From contig NW_014012244.1 of assembly GCF_000611645.1 (NCBI RefSeq), positions 3,806 to 15,409 of the forward strand: a DNA stretch of 11,604 nt, given 5' to 3'. Below are positions 1-9,200 of the stretch, in pieces (the stretch's first letter is position 1; every line of letters begins with the position of its first letter). The position numbers and the translations under genes were made by a program. The notes under the pieces were generated by a model, which was not told the origin of the DNA, made no database searches, and saw nothing but the letters and a program-made list of their open reading frames with translations. Source of the DNA: Monoraphidium neglectum. Its lineage: Eukaryota > Chlorophyta > Chlorophyceae > Sphaeropleales > Selenastraceae.

Positions 1-643
1 CCGCGCCCTTCAAGAACTCCCCCGCCTCGCGCGCGGCCGCGGCGCCGCCCGGCGCCGGCAGCGGCAGCGCAGCGGCGGCGCCGCCGGCGGCGCTGCACGC
101 GGGGCCGTGCCAGCGCGCGGCGCGCATCGCCTCGACCAGGTCTAGGGTGGTCTGGCGCCAGGCCTTGGGGGCGAGCGGCGCCTGCAGCGCGGATAGCGCC
201 CTGAGCGTGTTGGCCACGACGCGGCCCTCGACGGCGCGCACGCGCTTCAGGACGAGGGACAGCGCCTCGGCCTCGGGCGGGCTGGGCAGAGCCGCGGCCA
301 GCACGCGCCAGCGCCCGCCGGCGCCGGTCCAGGAGCTGCCCGAGGCATGCGGGGGCTGCTGCTGCTGCTGTGGCGGCGGCTGCTGCTGCTGCTGCGGCTG
401 GGCGGCGCCGTGTGCGGAGCGCTGCTGTTGCTGCTGCTGCTTCGGGTGCTTGGGGGCCGGCAGGAGCGGCGCGGGTGCCACGTCGTCGGGCGGTGGGTCT
501 GCGCCAAGCTCCGCCAGAGCCTGTACCAGGCGCGTTAGCTCCAGCTGCCTACGAGGCGAGCCAACAGCTGCCAAGACCGCCCGCTGGTGAGGCGTTGTTG
601 GGTCGGAGCGCTCAGAGGCGCTGTCGGCGATGGACGGCGCCAT
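1..643 (-). CDS. 5'-partial-window gene: poly-Gln protein with OPR/RAP-like helical-repeat text (C-terminus beyond left edge)
   Basis: The frame is open from an ATG at 643 to the window edge (214 codons), and an in-frame TGA at 731-733 makes this the first usable ATG. Its context (G at -3, ATGGCG) is good for a green alga. Residues about 20-47 look like amphipathic helix (HQRAVLAAVG, LVQALAELG). Three glutamine blocks follow (residues 69-74, 84-88 and 92-96), separated by Pro/Ala linkers. After residue 111 the text turns helical again, with RVVANTLRALSALQ at 141-154 and W-x6-LVEAM at 162-173. The phrase 'ANTL-x-ALS-x-L' recalls octotricopeptide-repeat/RAP proteins, which in green algae bind organelle RNAs and act after transcription. 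That family link is an inference from a short stretch. No transit peptide is obvious, so an upstream first exon is possible. Third codon positions are strongly G/C. Coding is likely; function is uncertain. Confidence 0.55.
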   Translation of the reverse strand, partial: MAPSIADSASERSDPTTPHQRAVLAAVGSPRRQLELTRLVQALAELGADPPPDDVAPAPLLPAPKHPKQQQQQQRSAHGAAQPQQQQQPPPQQQQQPPHASGSSWTGAGGRWRVLAAALPSPPEAEALSLVLKRVRAVEGRVVANTLRALSALQAPLAPKAWRQTTLDLVEAMRAARWHGPACSAAGGAAAALPLPAPGGAAAAREAGEFLKGA

Positions 644-1459
644 CGCCGCGGCCCGCGGCGCGGCCGCGCCGCAACGCTGATGAGACCAGCGTGTTTTCGA
701 TGCGTGCCTTGTGTAAGGGCCGCGCTGGCATCAACTGCGCCAACAACTCGGAGCAATCAACTCTCCGCGGTCGACGCGACGCCGAGCACACCTAATATGT
801 GCAACGGGTAGGATGATAACCCTTTTGTGAGGCTTGTCACGCTTGGCTGGTGACTATCACGCCTAGATGATTCGATGCTGCGACTGCGAGAGTCAGGCCC
901 GCGGCGACAAGAACAGCCCTGCAGAGGCCAAAACTGAGACTAACACATGTTTTTGAAACGCCAAGTTTGGCCGTTGCAGTGTGCTGTCGCTGTCTTGCAC
1001 GCACCCGCCTGGCGCGGATTGGATGCCTGGCCGCCTGCCAAACGCTGTGCAGGTGCCTAGGCCGCTAGAGCTCTGGATCCAATGCAAATTGGGAACAGCA
1101 AAGTGCCACAGGATAGCTCTGCTGCAGAGAGCAGTGCGCAGCATCGGGGTCCGGGTATGGTCCGAGGGCGCCAGGGTTTGGCCGATGGCAAGCTCAGCCT
1201 TGGCCTCATCAGTGCTGCTGGTAGTGAGTCATACTTCACTTTGAGCATCGCTCGCGTCCTAATTGCATCGCCCTTGGCACACCAACAGTGCCGCAGGTGC
1301 GCAGTGGTTGGCCCTTGACTCCCCACCGATCCCACGGCTGCCGCCATCGATTCCCCTGCCCCTGCCCAGGCTGCTGATTCACCAGCATCCCTTCCCGGCG
1401 GTGCCATCACTGCATGCGAACAAGGAAAGTTGCAGAGGGCACCGCACTGGAGAGGACCA

Positions 1460-1464
1460 TTACA
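1460..1464 (-). promoter_or_regulatory. possible TGTAA polyadenylation signal of the Cys-rich gene
   Basis: TGTAA is the usual polyadenylation signal in chlorophycean algae. This is the first minus-strand copy past the stop at 2105, which would give a 3' UTR of about 640 nt. A five-base match in that length is expected by chance nearly once, so it is only a candidate. Confidence 0.25.
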
Positions 1465-2018
1465 CAGGGCTGCGTCGCCGCACCATAGGCGGCGGCACTG
1501 ATCACGTGCCGCCGAGGACCGCAGGCACCTCTGTTTGCACGACGGAACATTTCAATGCACCAGGGCAGCTGTGCGCGCGGGCAAGCGCATTGCACTCATA
1601 ACTGTGCATGTGTTCGAACTGTGAGTGCGCACACTAACGGATTTTGCTGGCTGCTTTGCATTGTATGCGGTGCTAGCTAGCATGGGGTTATGGTGAAGGT
1701 TGGACAACCAATACAAGTGAGATGCTCCGGGTGCGTACCGTATGCGCGACGCCCACGGGACGCTTGGCATGCAAAATATGTGCTGGAAAGGCGGACGAAC
1801 ATATGCAGCATGCAGCAAACAAACCCCAGTTTTTGTCAGGAATCTCAGTGACCAAAGTACAACACACAAACACATGCGACGGCCCCGAGCCCTACATTAA
1901 ATAATGCCGCACCATATTCCATGTTCCGGGTATCTTGGTTGCCTTGTAGTGCAAGTGTCCACCGGGCCGACCATATGACACCCATCACATGACCGCCGCC
2001 GCCGCCGCAGCCGCCGCC

Positions 2019-2019
<1 letters not shown>

Positions 2020-2067
<48 letters not shown>
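2020..2067. repeat. uninterrupted (CAG)16 microsatellite
   Basis: Sixteen perfect CAG units lie in a CCG-rich context, 38 bp beyond the stop codon of the minus-strand Cys-rich gene. On that gene's transcript it would be a (CUG)16 run in the 3' UTR. On the plus strand it falls in a short Ala-coding frame that I do not think is a gene. Pure runs of this length are usually polymorphic. Confidence 0.97.
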
Positions 2068-2070
<3 letters not shown>

Positions 2071-2104
2071 CGGCGGCAGCAAGCAGCTTGCGCAGCCATG
2101 CCTT

Positions 2105-4500
2105 CTATGCCAGCGCCGACTGAGGCTGTGTCAGACCGCCGGTGGGGGGCGTGGCGGGATCGGGGGTCGCCGCTGGGGAGCAGGCGCCCGACACACACGC
2201 CTGGCCAAGCCGGCAGCAGTGATCCCGCCCAGAGGGGCCAGTGCACTGCAAGACGCGGTGTCGCAGAGAGCGATGAGGCATGGGGGTAGAGGATGAGCAA
2301 CAGGCCATCACAATGTTGGCAAGGCTGCCGTCCTGCACTTCGACAGGCGCGGGGGTGGTGATGGCGTGCCGGCTGCCCACCTGCACTGCAAATGTTCATC
2401 GATGTGGTACAAGCGCCACCCAGGCCCGCCCACCCGCCGCCACAATGTGCGCCCCAAATGAATAAGCACCCGTAATGCTCGTGCAACCCGGGCAGCACCC
2501 ACCAGCTGCTCAGGAGAGCACCCTGAAAGCAGCCGCAGCCGCGTTGCGTCCTCGCACTGCGCGCCGCGCCAGCACGACTGGCCCTTGGGGCAGCACACCC
2601 CCTCGCCGCACTTGCGCTCCGGCGGGCAGCAGCCGTCGGGCGCGCCCTTCATTGCGCACCCGGCCTTGCAGCACGTCTGCGTCTCCGCGACGCACACGTT
2701 GTCGGGCCGCGGGCAGCACGTGCCGCCACACACCGACTCCAAGTTGCAGCACCCCTGCCGCGCCTCTTGCCGCCACCCAGACCTCGTGACCCGCGCCTGC
2801 CCTGGGCCGCACTGCCCGCTGGGCGGTTCATCCAATGCATCGACGTCCAGGAACCCGAACGCGCTGCCGCTGGAACGTCTGTCTTGCCGCTGGGTCAGGC
2901 TCACGTCCTGGAGTATCGGCAGCCTCGCGTTTTCAGGGGGCGCCTCGGAGGCCCCCACCACCATTCGCTCCTTGCGCTCCTCGCCGGCTGCCACTGCTGC
3001 TGCTGCTGCTGCCGCTGCCCCTGCCGCCGCCGCCGGAGCTGCCGCCGCCACCGTTGGTGCCGCCGCCGCCGTTGTGGCCGTGTCGGGCAGGGCGGGGCCG
3101 CATTCGCCGTTTGTGCAGACGAAGCCCTTCTTGCAGCACCTGATGGAGTGATAAAGAAAGATGCGGCAATAGGAGGCAGTGAGGGTCCGGACAATGGCTG
3201 CCCCCTCAGACTGCATGACCTGTGCGTCGCGCGTTTGGCTTGAGCAGCAGCAAGCCGCCACAAGCAGAATCGCCTGCTTCTGCGCCCGAAAGCGCAGCGG
3301 GCATCATGTCTGCCGTTGCAGCGCCAGCTCTCACCAGGGATCGTCCCGCTTCCCGCACTCCCGCTCCTTGCTGCAACACTCCTGCGCGAAGCACGTCTCG
3401 TCGGCTGAGCAGCAGAAGGTGCCGCCTGCCGCGCCCGCACAGGAAAGTGCAGGGCAGGGCGCTGCGGGGGCGGGGGCGCGGCCAAAGGCGGGGTGGTCAA
3501 TCGGGAGGCTCGTCCTCGCTCCTGTGAAACAATGTCGATCGTTCCACCAACAAGGCTCGGCCGATGGTTCAGCCGGAGATAAGGGAGGTCGAAAAATGCT
3601 TGATGTCTGTCTGAAGCAGCGGGCCTGCAGGGCCCACGATGCAGCTGCCGACTTGCGAGGGCTCAACAGGAGTGGCCCGCGAAAACGTCTCGATCGCAAA
3701 CCTGTCTGGTTGCCGCGGGCCGAGACGCGCTCAATCAGGCGCCGCAGGACGCTGTGTGCCGCGCTGGAGGCGGCAGCTGGTGCGCCTGGTGCGCCCCGCA
3801 CCAAAGCGCCAGGCGTACCCCAGTGTTCCGGAGTGGTCCCAAGTCCACCGGCCTGGTCTGTTAGCCTTGCATCAGGAGAGCAAGCATTGAGAATGGTCAA
3901 GGATTTGTGGAGGCCCTCCCTTGAGGCAAGCGCGCGCGCCTACAATCCATGGAGGACCTCAGCTGCCGTGCATGCATAGAGTGGTACAGCACATGCAGGC
4001 TCACATCGTGCGTGCATGCGGGCACGTGTACGCAGATGACATCACACACATACATACTTGCACGCACGCACGCAGGCATGCACGCCAAACCCGTCATACA
4101 CAGCACGGGCCATGTGTGGCTACGCAAGGGCGTGTGCGCACCTGCTGCTGCGCTGCGCAGCCATCAAGAGGAGCGCCGCCAGTAGGGTCGCGCACACGGC
4201 AAACGCTGCCGCACCTCGCGCGCCGCTTCTAGGCAGAGGCTTGGCACCCGTGCCCGCTGTGGCGCGGGGCCTGGCAGTCGCGGGCCTTTTCAAGGGTCCG
4301 GACGGAGAGCATCCCTCCTCCATTGAAGCGGTGTATTTTATGCTCTCTGTCAGGCGTAGCTTCCGCGAGTGCACGACTGTCAGGGAAGGCGCCGGCCTCA
4401 TCCCGCCGCTGGGCCCGTCCTGCCCGTCGCCTGCGACGCTGCTGGCTCCGCTGCCACCGTCTAGGGGCTCTGACGCCGCTGTTGCAAACTCGCTGGCCAT
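2105..4500 (-). CDS. five-exon gene for a membrane-anchored or secreted Cys-rich protein with CC-motif modules and a poly-Ala linker
   Basis: Proposed exons, in transcript order: 4500-4142, 3857-3802, 3521-3335, 3139-2503 and 2380-2105 (TAG stop 2105-2107). Donors are GTGCGC, GTGCGG, GTGAGA and GTGGGT; acceptors all end in CAG; phases 2, 1, 2 and 0 agree at each junction, giving 504 residues. Residues 1-95 are polar and low-complexity. Residues 96-115 are one hydrophobic segment (AVCATLLAALLLMAA), suggesting a type II anchor or late signal sequence. Cysteine clusters lie at about 161-214 (12 Cys), 331-408 (about 17 Cys) and 440-480. The unit CC-x5-C-x4/5-C recurs at 202-214, 383-396 and 468-480. 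A poly-Ala linker spans about 222-253. The spacing recalls granulin or Stig1-like disulfide modules but matches neither exactly, so the family is unassigned. An extracellular or cell-wall role is inferred. The start is unsure: in-frame ATGs at 4551, 4401 and 4323 are alternatives, and the 56-bp second exon is the weakest part. Confidence 0.6.
4060..4074. repeat. short GCAC microsatellite in intron 1 of the Cys-rich gene
   Basis: A (GCAC)3-type run sits in a purine/pyrimidine-alternating stretch (ACACACATACATA then GCACGCACGCACGCA, from about 4043). It lies inside the predicted intron at 3858-4141. It is simple sequence with no evident function. Confidence 0.7.
4333..4341 (-). promoter_or_regulatory. 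TATA-like CATAAAATA inside the proposed first exon of the Cys-rich gene
   Basis: An A/T-rich CATAAAATA lies on the minus strand, 10 nt upstream of the in-frame ATG at 4323. As a TATA box it would place transcription start downstream of that ATG, so it does not fit that start. If it is simply coding (Ile-Lys), codon use here is unlike the rest of the exon. It weakens confidence in the N-terminal 59 residues of the 4500 start. Confidence 0.2.
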
Positions 4501-6410
4501 CCCGTGGCCTGTGAAGTTGGGTCGAATTGACGCAATTGAAGCGAGCAGCATGGGGCAGAGGACCTCCCGGCCAACGCGCAGCGGAGCGCAGCGTTTATCA
4601 AACTCCCCACCGTTACGGGCAGCACAGCGCCGTGCAACTGGATGAACGTGCGTATACCATGAACCCGGTAGTTTCTCACCTTCACAAAGAGCACACCAAG
4701 CGAGGGGCGGAGAGTGAGGGACTGCCTGGCACGCACTGGTGACAAGGCGACAGGAACGCCCAAGCGCCTAAGCAATCGGTTTTGCTCAAATAGATAAAAT
4801 GGGGCTCAGCAATTGATACAAAGTTTTGCACCGGCATTCCCGACGTGCATGCAGACACGCAGGTGTAGATCCGCCACGGTGCACTGCGTGGTGCTTCTTA
4901 CTAGTAATAGGACAATATGAAGCGTTAAACTTGGAAATTATCGCAGCGGGCGTCCACAGTCTCTCGTTGACACTGCTGGCTGAGCAGCTGCCCCGCAGCA
5001 GTCTGGTCAACACCTGGATGGTAGCGAGGAGAGTGCTGAAGTGCGCGCCCCATCTGCACGGACTGATGATAGCAAGACGGAGTGCAGGAATGCCTTGTGT
5101 GTTTATCAATATAAGTAAAGGAGAAATCATCGAAGTCGCACGCATGCAGTGAGGATCACAGCGTTATCCTGTGGTGACTGAAGGAGCCCACCACCGTAAA
5201 CACCCACACGGCAAAAGTGGTATGCAGCAGTGTGAACACTGCCAAGTGCAGGTGTGGATAGGGATACATATTCCTACCCAGGATACCTTCGCCAGGCTAA
5301 CGACACTCGTGCATGCGGTTGGTGTATAGTTTACCAAAGAATGCGATTGTGACAGGTTCAGGCTTGCAAGGCGCAAGCGGTAGCCCGCGGTGGGGTGGGG
5401 GGTGGCAATTACAGCACATTGTGCGGCACACCACAGCTGGATAATACCTGGATGGGAAGCAGGGTGCTGACGCGCACTCTGCAAATAAAGCTGCACGCAT
5501 TGCTCAGTTGCCTTCGTTCCTGGAACAGTGGGCTGCCTCAACCACCCAGCCATCCGTTGCTAGCAGATTGCCAGCCGGGGCGTGCCTGCATAATCAGCAA
5601 TATTTCCCCCGCTACATTGGCAAACTACTGCAGACAAGAGCTTTGCGGGGGTCGAATCTGGTGTCAAATCATAGAGTGTCTCGAGTGCTTAAACTCTACA
5701 TTACGACCTGCGCTCCGCCGTACCTGTTTGCATGACGGCAGCGGCAAGAGCGAGGCCGCACAGCCAGGCCGCCTCGCACTGCAGCGCTCGCGGCCTCAGA
5801 AGAGGGTCCATCCTTCAAACCACCAGGCGCGTGAGCTCGCGCGCCCATTCTCGACAGTGCTTGCGCGGCGACGGTGTCCATCCAGCGCAGACCGCGCCCT
5901 CCTTTGTATGTTTCATTCAAACGCTTCAGGCATGCGCGTCAGGGGGGATTGGTGATATCGTGGCACGGCTGTGAGGCCGTGACGGCGCGCCACATCACAC
6001 ACTTGTCCCGTCAGAGAGCTGCGTGTGCGACCCCAAAACTCCCGTGCGGCCCCATATCTGGGACACTATTGTGCTGCCCGTAGTGTATCACAAGAACCGC
6101 GACGCTAAAAGTCTCATGCATTCAACTCGCAGCCAGGTGTGCAGGCGGCAGCTCAGCACGGCCTTCGGCCTCCAAGTTCCCCGGCGAGCTCCTCCGAGGT
6201 GCGCGCTTGCACCGTTTGCAAGATAGAGACAGCTCCGTTTGCGCATAGATTCTGTGTTTCGGGCCAAAACGCCCACCAAGTACTAATCACGACGTGGCGC
6301 TGACGCCGCCTGTAGCCTCCACAGCGCACGCCGAACATGCCCGTGTGCAACGCGCCGCTGCACACGCCGCGTTGCCCCGCAGAAGCATCGTCTTGCGTCC
6401 CATCCCCACC
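4501..6410. other. divergent intergenic region between the Cys-rich gene and the START-like gene
   Basis: About 1.9 kb separate the start codons of two genes pointing away from each other, so promoters for both should lie here. GC content is mixed. I saw no gene that I could support and no clear TATA element at either end. Two items are noted elsewhere: a pair of weakly similar segments around 5002-5038 and 5436-5470, and an ATG-to-splice-donor open stretch on the minus strand at 5724-5881. Confidence 0.5.
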
Positions 6411-9149
6411 ATGGACCGCCGCTTCCTGCTCCGTTCGCACGCCGCCGAGGTGCTGCCTTTCGCCTCGTCTGACGACGAGCCCACCAGCTCCTCAGACTGG
6501 GACCCCGAGTTCGACACCAGCCCCTCAACCCCTGCCAGCAGCCTGTCCGGCCCCGCGGCGCCGCCCAGCAGCACGCTCTCGTCCTCATCCCTCGGTAGCG
6601 CGCCGTGGGACGAGCCGGCGGGCGGCAGGGCGGCGGTCTGCCAGTCCCGGGACGTAAGCTCGAGGCTCAAGGGCAGTGCCACGGCCCAGGTCGACGTGGA
6701 GGTGCGCTCCTGCGCTCCCCTCTAGATTAACGCTGGACGCGCCCTCACGCAATGTCGCACCGCTGTCGTAACACGCTTGCCCGCCGCCACCGGGCGCGAC
6801 GCGGTGGCGCGGCTCACGCTGCTGCTGCGTGGGAGCGCGTGAGTGTGCGTCGCGCCCCGCGTGCGCGCGCCGCGCGCTGAATCCGCGCTGACGCCCGCGC
6901 TGACGGCGCGCATGGCTTGGGACTCGTCCTCGTGTCGAAAACCACTTCCGCTTGTGGGCTCCTCTGCAGCCGCGTCTCCCCAGCCCTGACACCACGCCTC
7001 CGCTCCTCCATTAGCAACTCCCATGATCCGTTGTCATCCCCCTCCTCCACACGTTGCACTCCCAATGTCGTCCCTACAACCTTTATGCATGGCGCAGACC
7101 GCCGCGCCCTCCTTTCCTCCACTCCCCCCTTGCATCGTCCACTACCCCCAGGCCACCTACCGCATCAGCCCGCGCGTGCTGTTTGACCTCCTGTCAAACC
7201 CCCAGCAGCACGACAAGATCTTCGATGCCATAGAGGTATCAGCACCCGCGCCCCACCCTGAGCAGCCCTGTGTGAAAAAATGCACGCATGTTGTGCGTGC
7301 ATCGTTTGGGCCATAGCTCAGTGGGCTCTTGCCTGCATGTTTAGGCCTGTGTCTCCTCTGTGTGCTCACTCTTGCTGAAACCTGCATGTGCCGGATCACC
7401 CAAACATGCCTGCCTGCGCCCCAGGCTTCTCTCCAGCCTTGAAATCCTCGCCTCAATTTTCCATCATGACCTCTGATAGTCCCTGTCGTATTGCAGCCAG
7501 TGCCGCGGGCCTCCCCTGAACGAATTCACTCCACACACCCCTCAACCCCCGCAGCGTGCGGACTCTGAGCTGCTGTCCGAGGTCGGTCCAGTCCGCACCT
7601 ACCGCCTGGACTACCTGGCGCGCTGGAAGTTTTGGAAGGTGTCCGGCACCTGCACCAACAAGTGCGTGGTGGTGCCCCGTTTGTGGGCGTCGAGGCCATA
7701 TCTGTGGGCGGTGGGCCCTTGTTTTGTGCTGCTGGGCCCTGGGACGCGGCATGCGCCCTCTGCAAGGATAGTTGGGGATGTTTTAACGTCTATGAAGGCG
7801 AACTGCCGGCTCGCAGTGCAGCATGTGCCCTTGACGGCGCTGAGCCTTGGCAGCCCCGTCGAGTGCGTCTCTGCAGCCGAGCGACTCGCCCAGCAGCTGG
7901 GCAGCGGCTCCATCATGCTGGTTGCTAGCCGCCCGTGGTGGCCGCCAGCTTGCCGCCCTTGTAGAGCTGGCTTCAAAACCCGAACAACGTGTGTGCACTG
8001 TGTGGGCGGCCCCAGGTTGATCATGACGACCGACTCTCAGCGCGGCACTGTTGAGTTCAAGCTCAGGGAGCCGGGGTTCCTGCGCAACTACGAGGTGAGC
8101 GAGTACGTAGAGTTGCAAATGTCCATTTTGGGTTTGAGGGGGGAGGGACTATAAGGCGCCAGGACTACAAAAGCAACAGGGTCAGTTGGATGGCAGGTAT
8201 ACTGGTTTTCCGTCTGCAAACACAAACTTGTTTCTTTCTACGCGTGGGGGGAAGGGGAGAGTGAAGACAGGGTACCATTGAACAGAGTGTACAAGCGAGC
8301 GGCTGGGGTGCATGCATGGTCACGCAGTCACCAGTCAGTTGTTGAATTGCGGCTCGTTGCGCCCGATGCACACAGAACGTACAGATTGTATTTGCTGGCC
8401 CTCTGGTGATGATTTCGATGCATTTGTGGCTGTTTCAACACACTTTACTGCATCTCCCTGACTTCCTTCTGCTCATCCCCACCCTCCTGAAGGGCTGCTG
8501 GACCATCACAGATGCAGCCACTGGCGCGCTCAACCCTCTCTCCGCCCCTGCTCCAGCCAGCCCCCAGCCGGCCATCGCTTCCCTGAGCCTGGGCGGCCGT
8601 GGCGGCGCCGCCGGTGCTGCACCTTCTCACCTGGCCAAGCCCAAGCAGGGCGTGGTGTCCGCCATTGCGCACATGCTGGATCAGCAGGAGCTCGCGCGGC
8701 TGGCGGCGCAGCGCGCAGAATACTCCCAGCACGGCGAGCCGCGCCAGCGGCAGCACCAGCTGGCCATGATCCGGGCGCAGTGCTTCACTACGCCGTCGCG
8801 CACGCCGCCGCCGCCCATCAACCAGGCGCTCAAAGTGCGGGGGCAACCCATGCTGCTGCACGACTGTGTGCTAGCTGGGTGGTTGGAACCAGAGACCTGT
8901 TCGTTGAAGCTGTGCACCCGGACAACACGTGATCACCTGCCCTACATATCTGTGCACTCCCCCGTTTGACAACTGCACATAAGACACCTCTTGCCCTGCA
9001 CAACGCATTTCATGTACGGGGCACGTGCATGTATGCGCGCAAGTCTCATTCAACCACACGTTTGTCATCCCTCACAGAGCCAGGCGCGTGCCCAGATTGA
9101 GGACCAGCTGGATGGGCTCGTCAGGGCGGCTGAGAAGCTGCAGGGTTAG
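6411..9149 (+). CDS. six-exon gene for a START/SRPBCC-like (DUF220-type) protein; frame ends at a possibly premature TAG
   Basis: Proposed exons: 6411-6701, 7152-7235, 7555-7661, 8016-8094, 8493-8834 and 9078-9149. Donors are GTGCGC, GTATCA, GTGCGT, GTGAGC and GTGCGG; acceptors are CAG except AAG at 8490-8492, which has a long pyrimidine tract and a CTGAC branch-like site. Phases 0, 0, 2, 0, 0 agree, giving 324 residues. The start has a strong CACCATGG context. Residues 1-92 are Ser/Pro/acidic and look disordered. Residues about 93-200 form the domain: strand QVDVEATYRI, helix SPRVLFDLLSNPQQHDKIFD, strands around RWKFWKVSG and GTVEFKL, then PGFLRNYEGCWTI. This order fits the SRPBCC lipid-binding fold, and the 'PGF...(F/Y)EG-x-W' text resembles plant/algal DUF220 proteins. 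A Gly/Ala/Pro linker (about 200-240) and a helical C-terminus follow. Ligand and cellular location cannot be told. The TAG at 9147-9149 is followed by 16 in-frame coding-like codons. Confidence 0.72.
7280..7302. repeat. perfect 9-bp inverted repeat in intron 2 of the START-like gene
   Basis: ATGCACGCA and its exact complement TGCGTGCAT flank a 5-nt loop, so a small hairpin could form. It lies inside the predicted intron at 7236-7554. No role is evident; such a hairpin can arise by chance in GCA/TGC-rich sequence. Confidence 0.6.
7662..8015 (+). other. stop-free intron of 354 nt (3n) within the START-like gene
   Basis: Splicing AA|GTGCGT to CCCCAG|G restores the domain text (GTCTNKLIMTTDSQRGTVEF). 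The intron length is exactly 118 codons and its in-frame reading has no stop, so an unspliced transcript would still encode a full protein with a large insertion between two strands of the domain. The predicted insert is Cys/Trp-rich with no recognisable domain, so I treat it as an intron. Confidence 0.6.
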
Positions 9150-9200
9150 AAGCTGCACGAGGAGCGCCTGAAGCTGCGTATGGAGGAGCTCAAGGTGTGA
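9150..9200 (+). pseudogene. coding-like continuation of the START-like gene beyond its TAG
   Basis: Directly after the TAG, 16 sense codons continue in frame (KLHEERLKLRMEELK, then Val) and end at TGA 9198-9200. They use the preferred codons (CTG, GAG, AAG, CGC) and look like an amphipathic coiled coil that extends the preceding helix. AAG|GTGTGAG at 9192-9201 could also be a splice donor to a further exon. A single C-to-T change (CAG to TAG) would explain the break. It may instead be chance or 3' UTR. Confidence 0.4.

Larger units (their letters stand above)
644..2104. other. noncoding stretch: 5' flank of gene 1 and presumed 3' UTR of the Cys-rich gene
   Basis: No convincing exon was found on either strand. 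The open frames here are short, have mixed codon use and carry no recognisable protein text. The left part (about 644-1400) should hold the promoter and 5' UTR of the minus-strand gene at the left edge, but I see no clear TATA box. The right part should be the 3' UTR of the Cys-rich gene. It contains the (CAG)16 tract and a TTACA (TGTAA on the minus strand) at 1460-1464. Confidence 0.5.

Noticed and set aside
147..590. Plus-strand open frame with Cys/Gly runs
   Set aside because: It is the antisense shadow of the CAG/CCG-rich coding exon at the left edge; its Cys and Gly runs are that exon's triplet repeats read on the other strand.
1057..1410. Minus-strand frame with an internal ATGGCGGCAGCC that could be a transit-peptide exon of the left-edge gene
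   Set aside because: Codon use is mixed, no convincing donor continues in phase to the ATG at 643, and the rest of the frame has no recognisable protein text.
1845..2498. Long minus-strand frame with a poly-Cys run across the (CAG)16 tract
   Set aside because: The Cys run is only the triplet repeat read as TGC, and the frame conflicts with the spliced model whose last exon keeps the CC-module spacing.
2585..3243. Several plus-strand open frames over the Cys-rich gene
   Set aside because: They are antisense to exon 4, low in complexity (Ala, Pro or Arg runs), with no splice-site or domain logic. The minus frame has ordered cysteines and matching introns.
5640..5680. GGGGTCGAATCTGG, resembling a tRNA B-box
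   Set aside because: No acceptor stem, anticodon arm or A-box could be folded around it, so there is no tRNA here.
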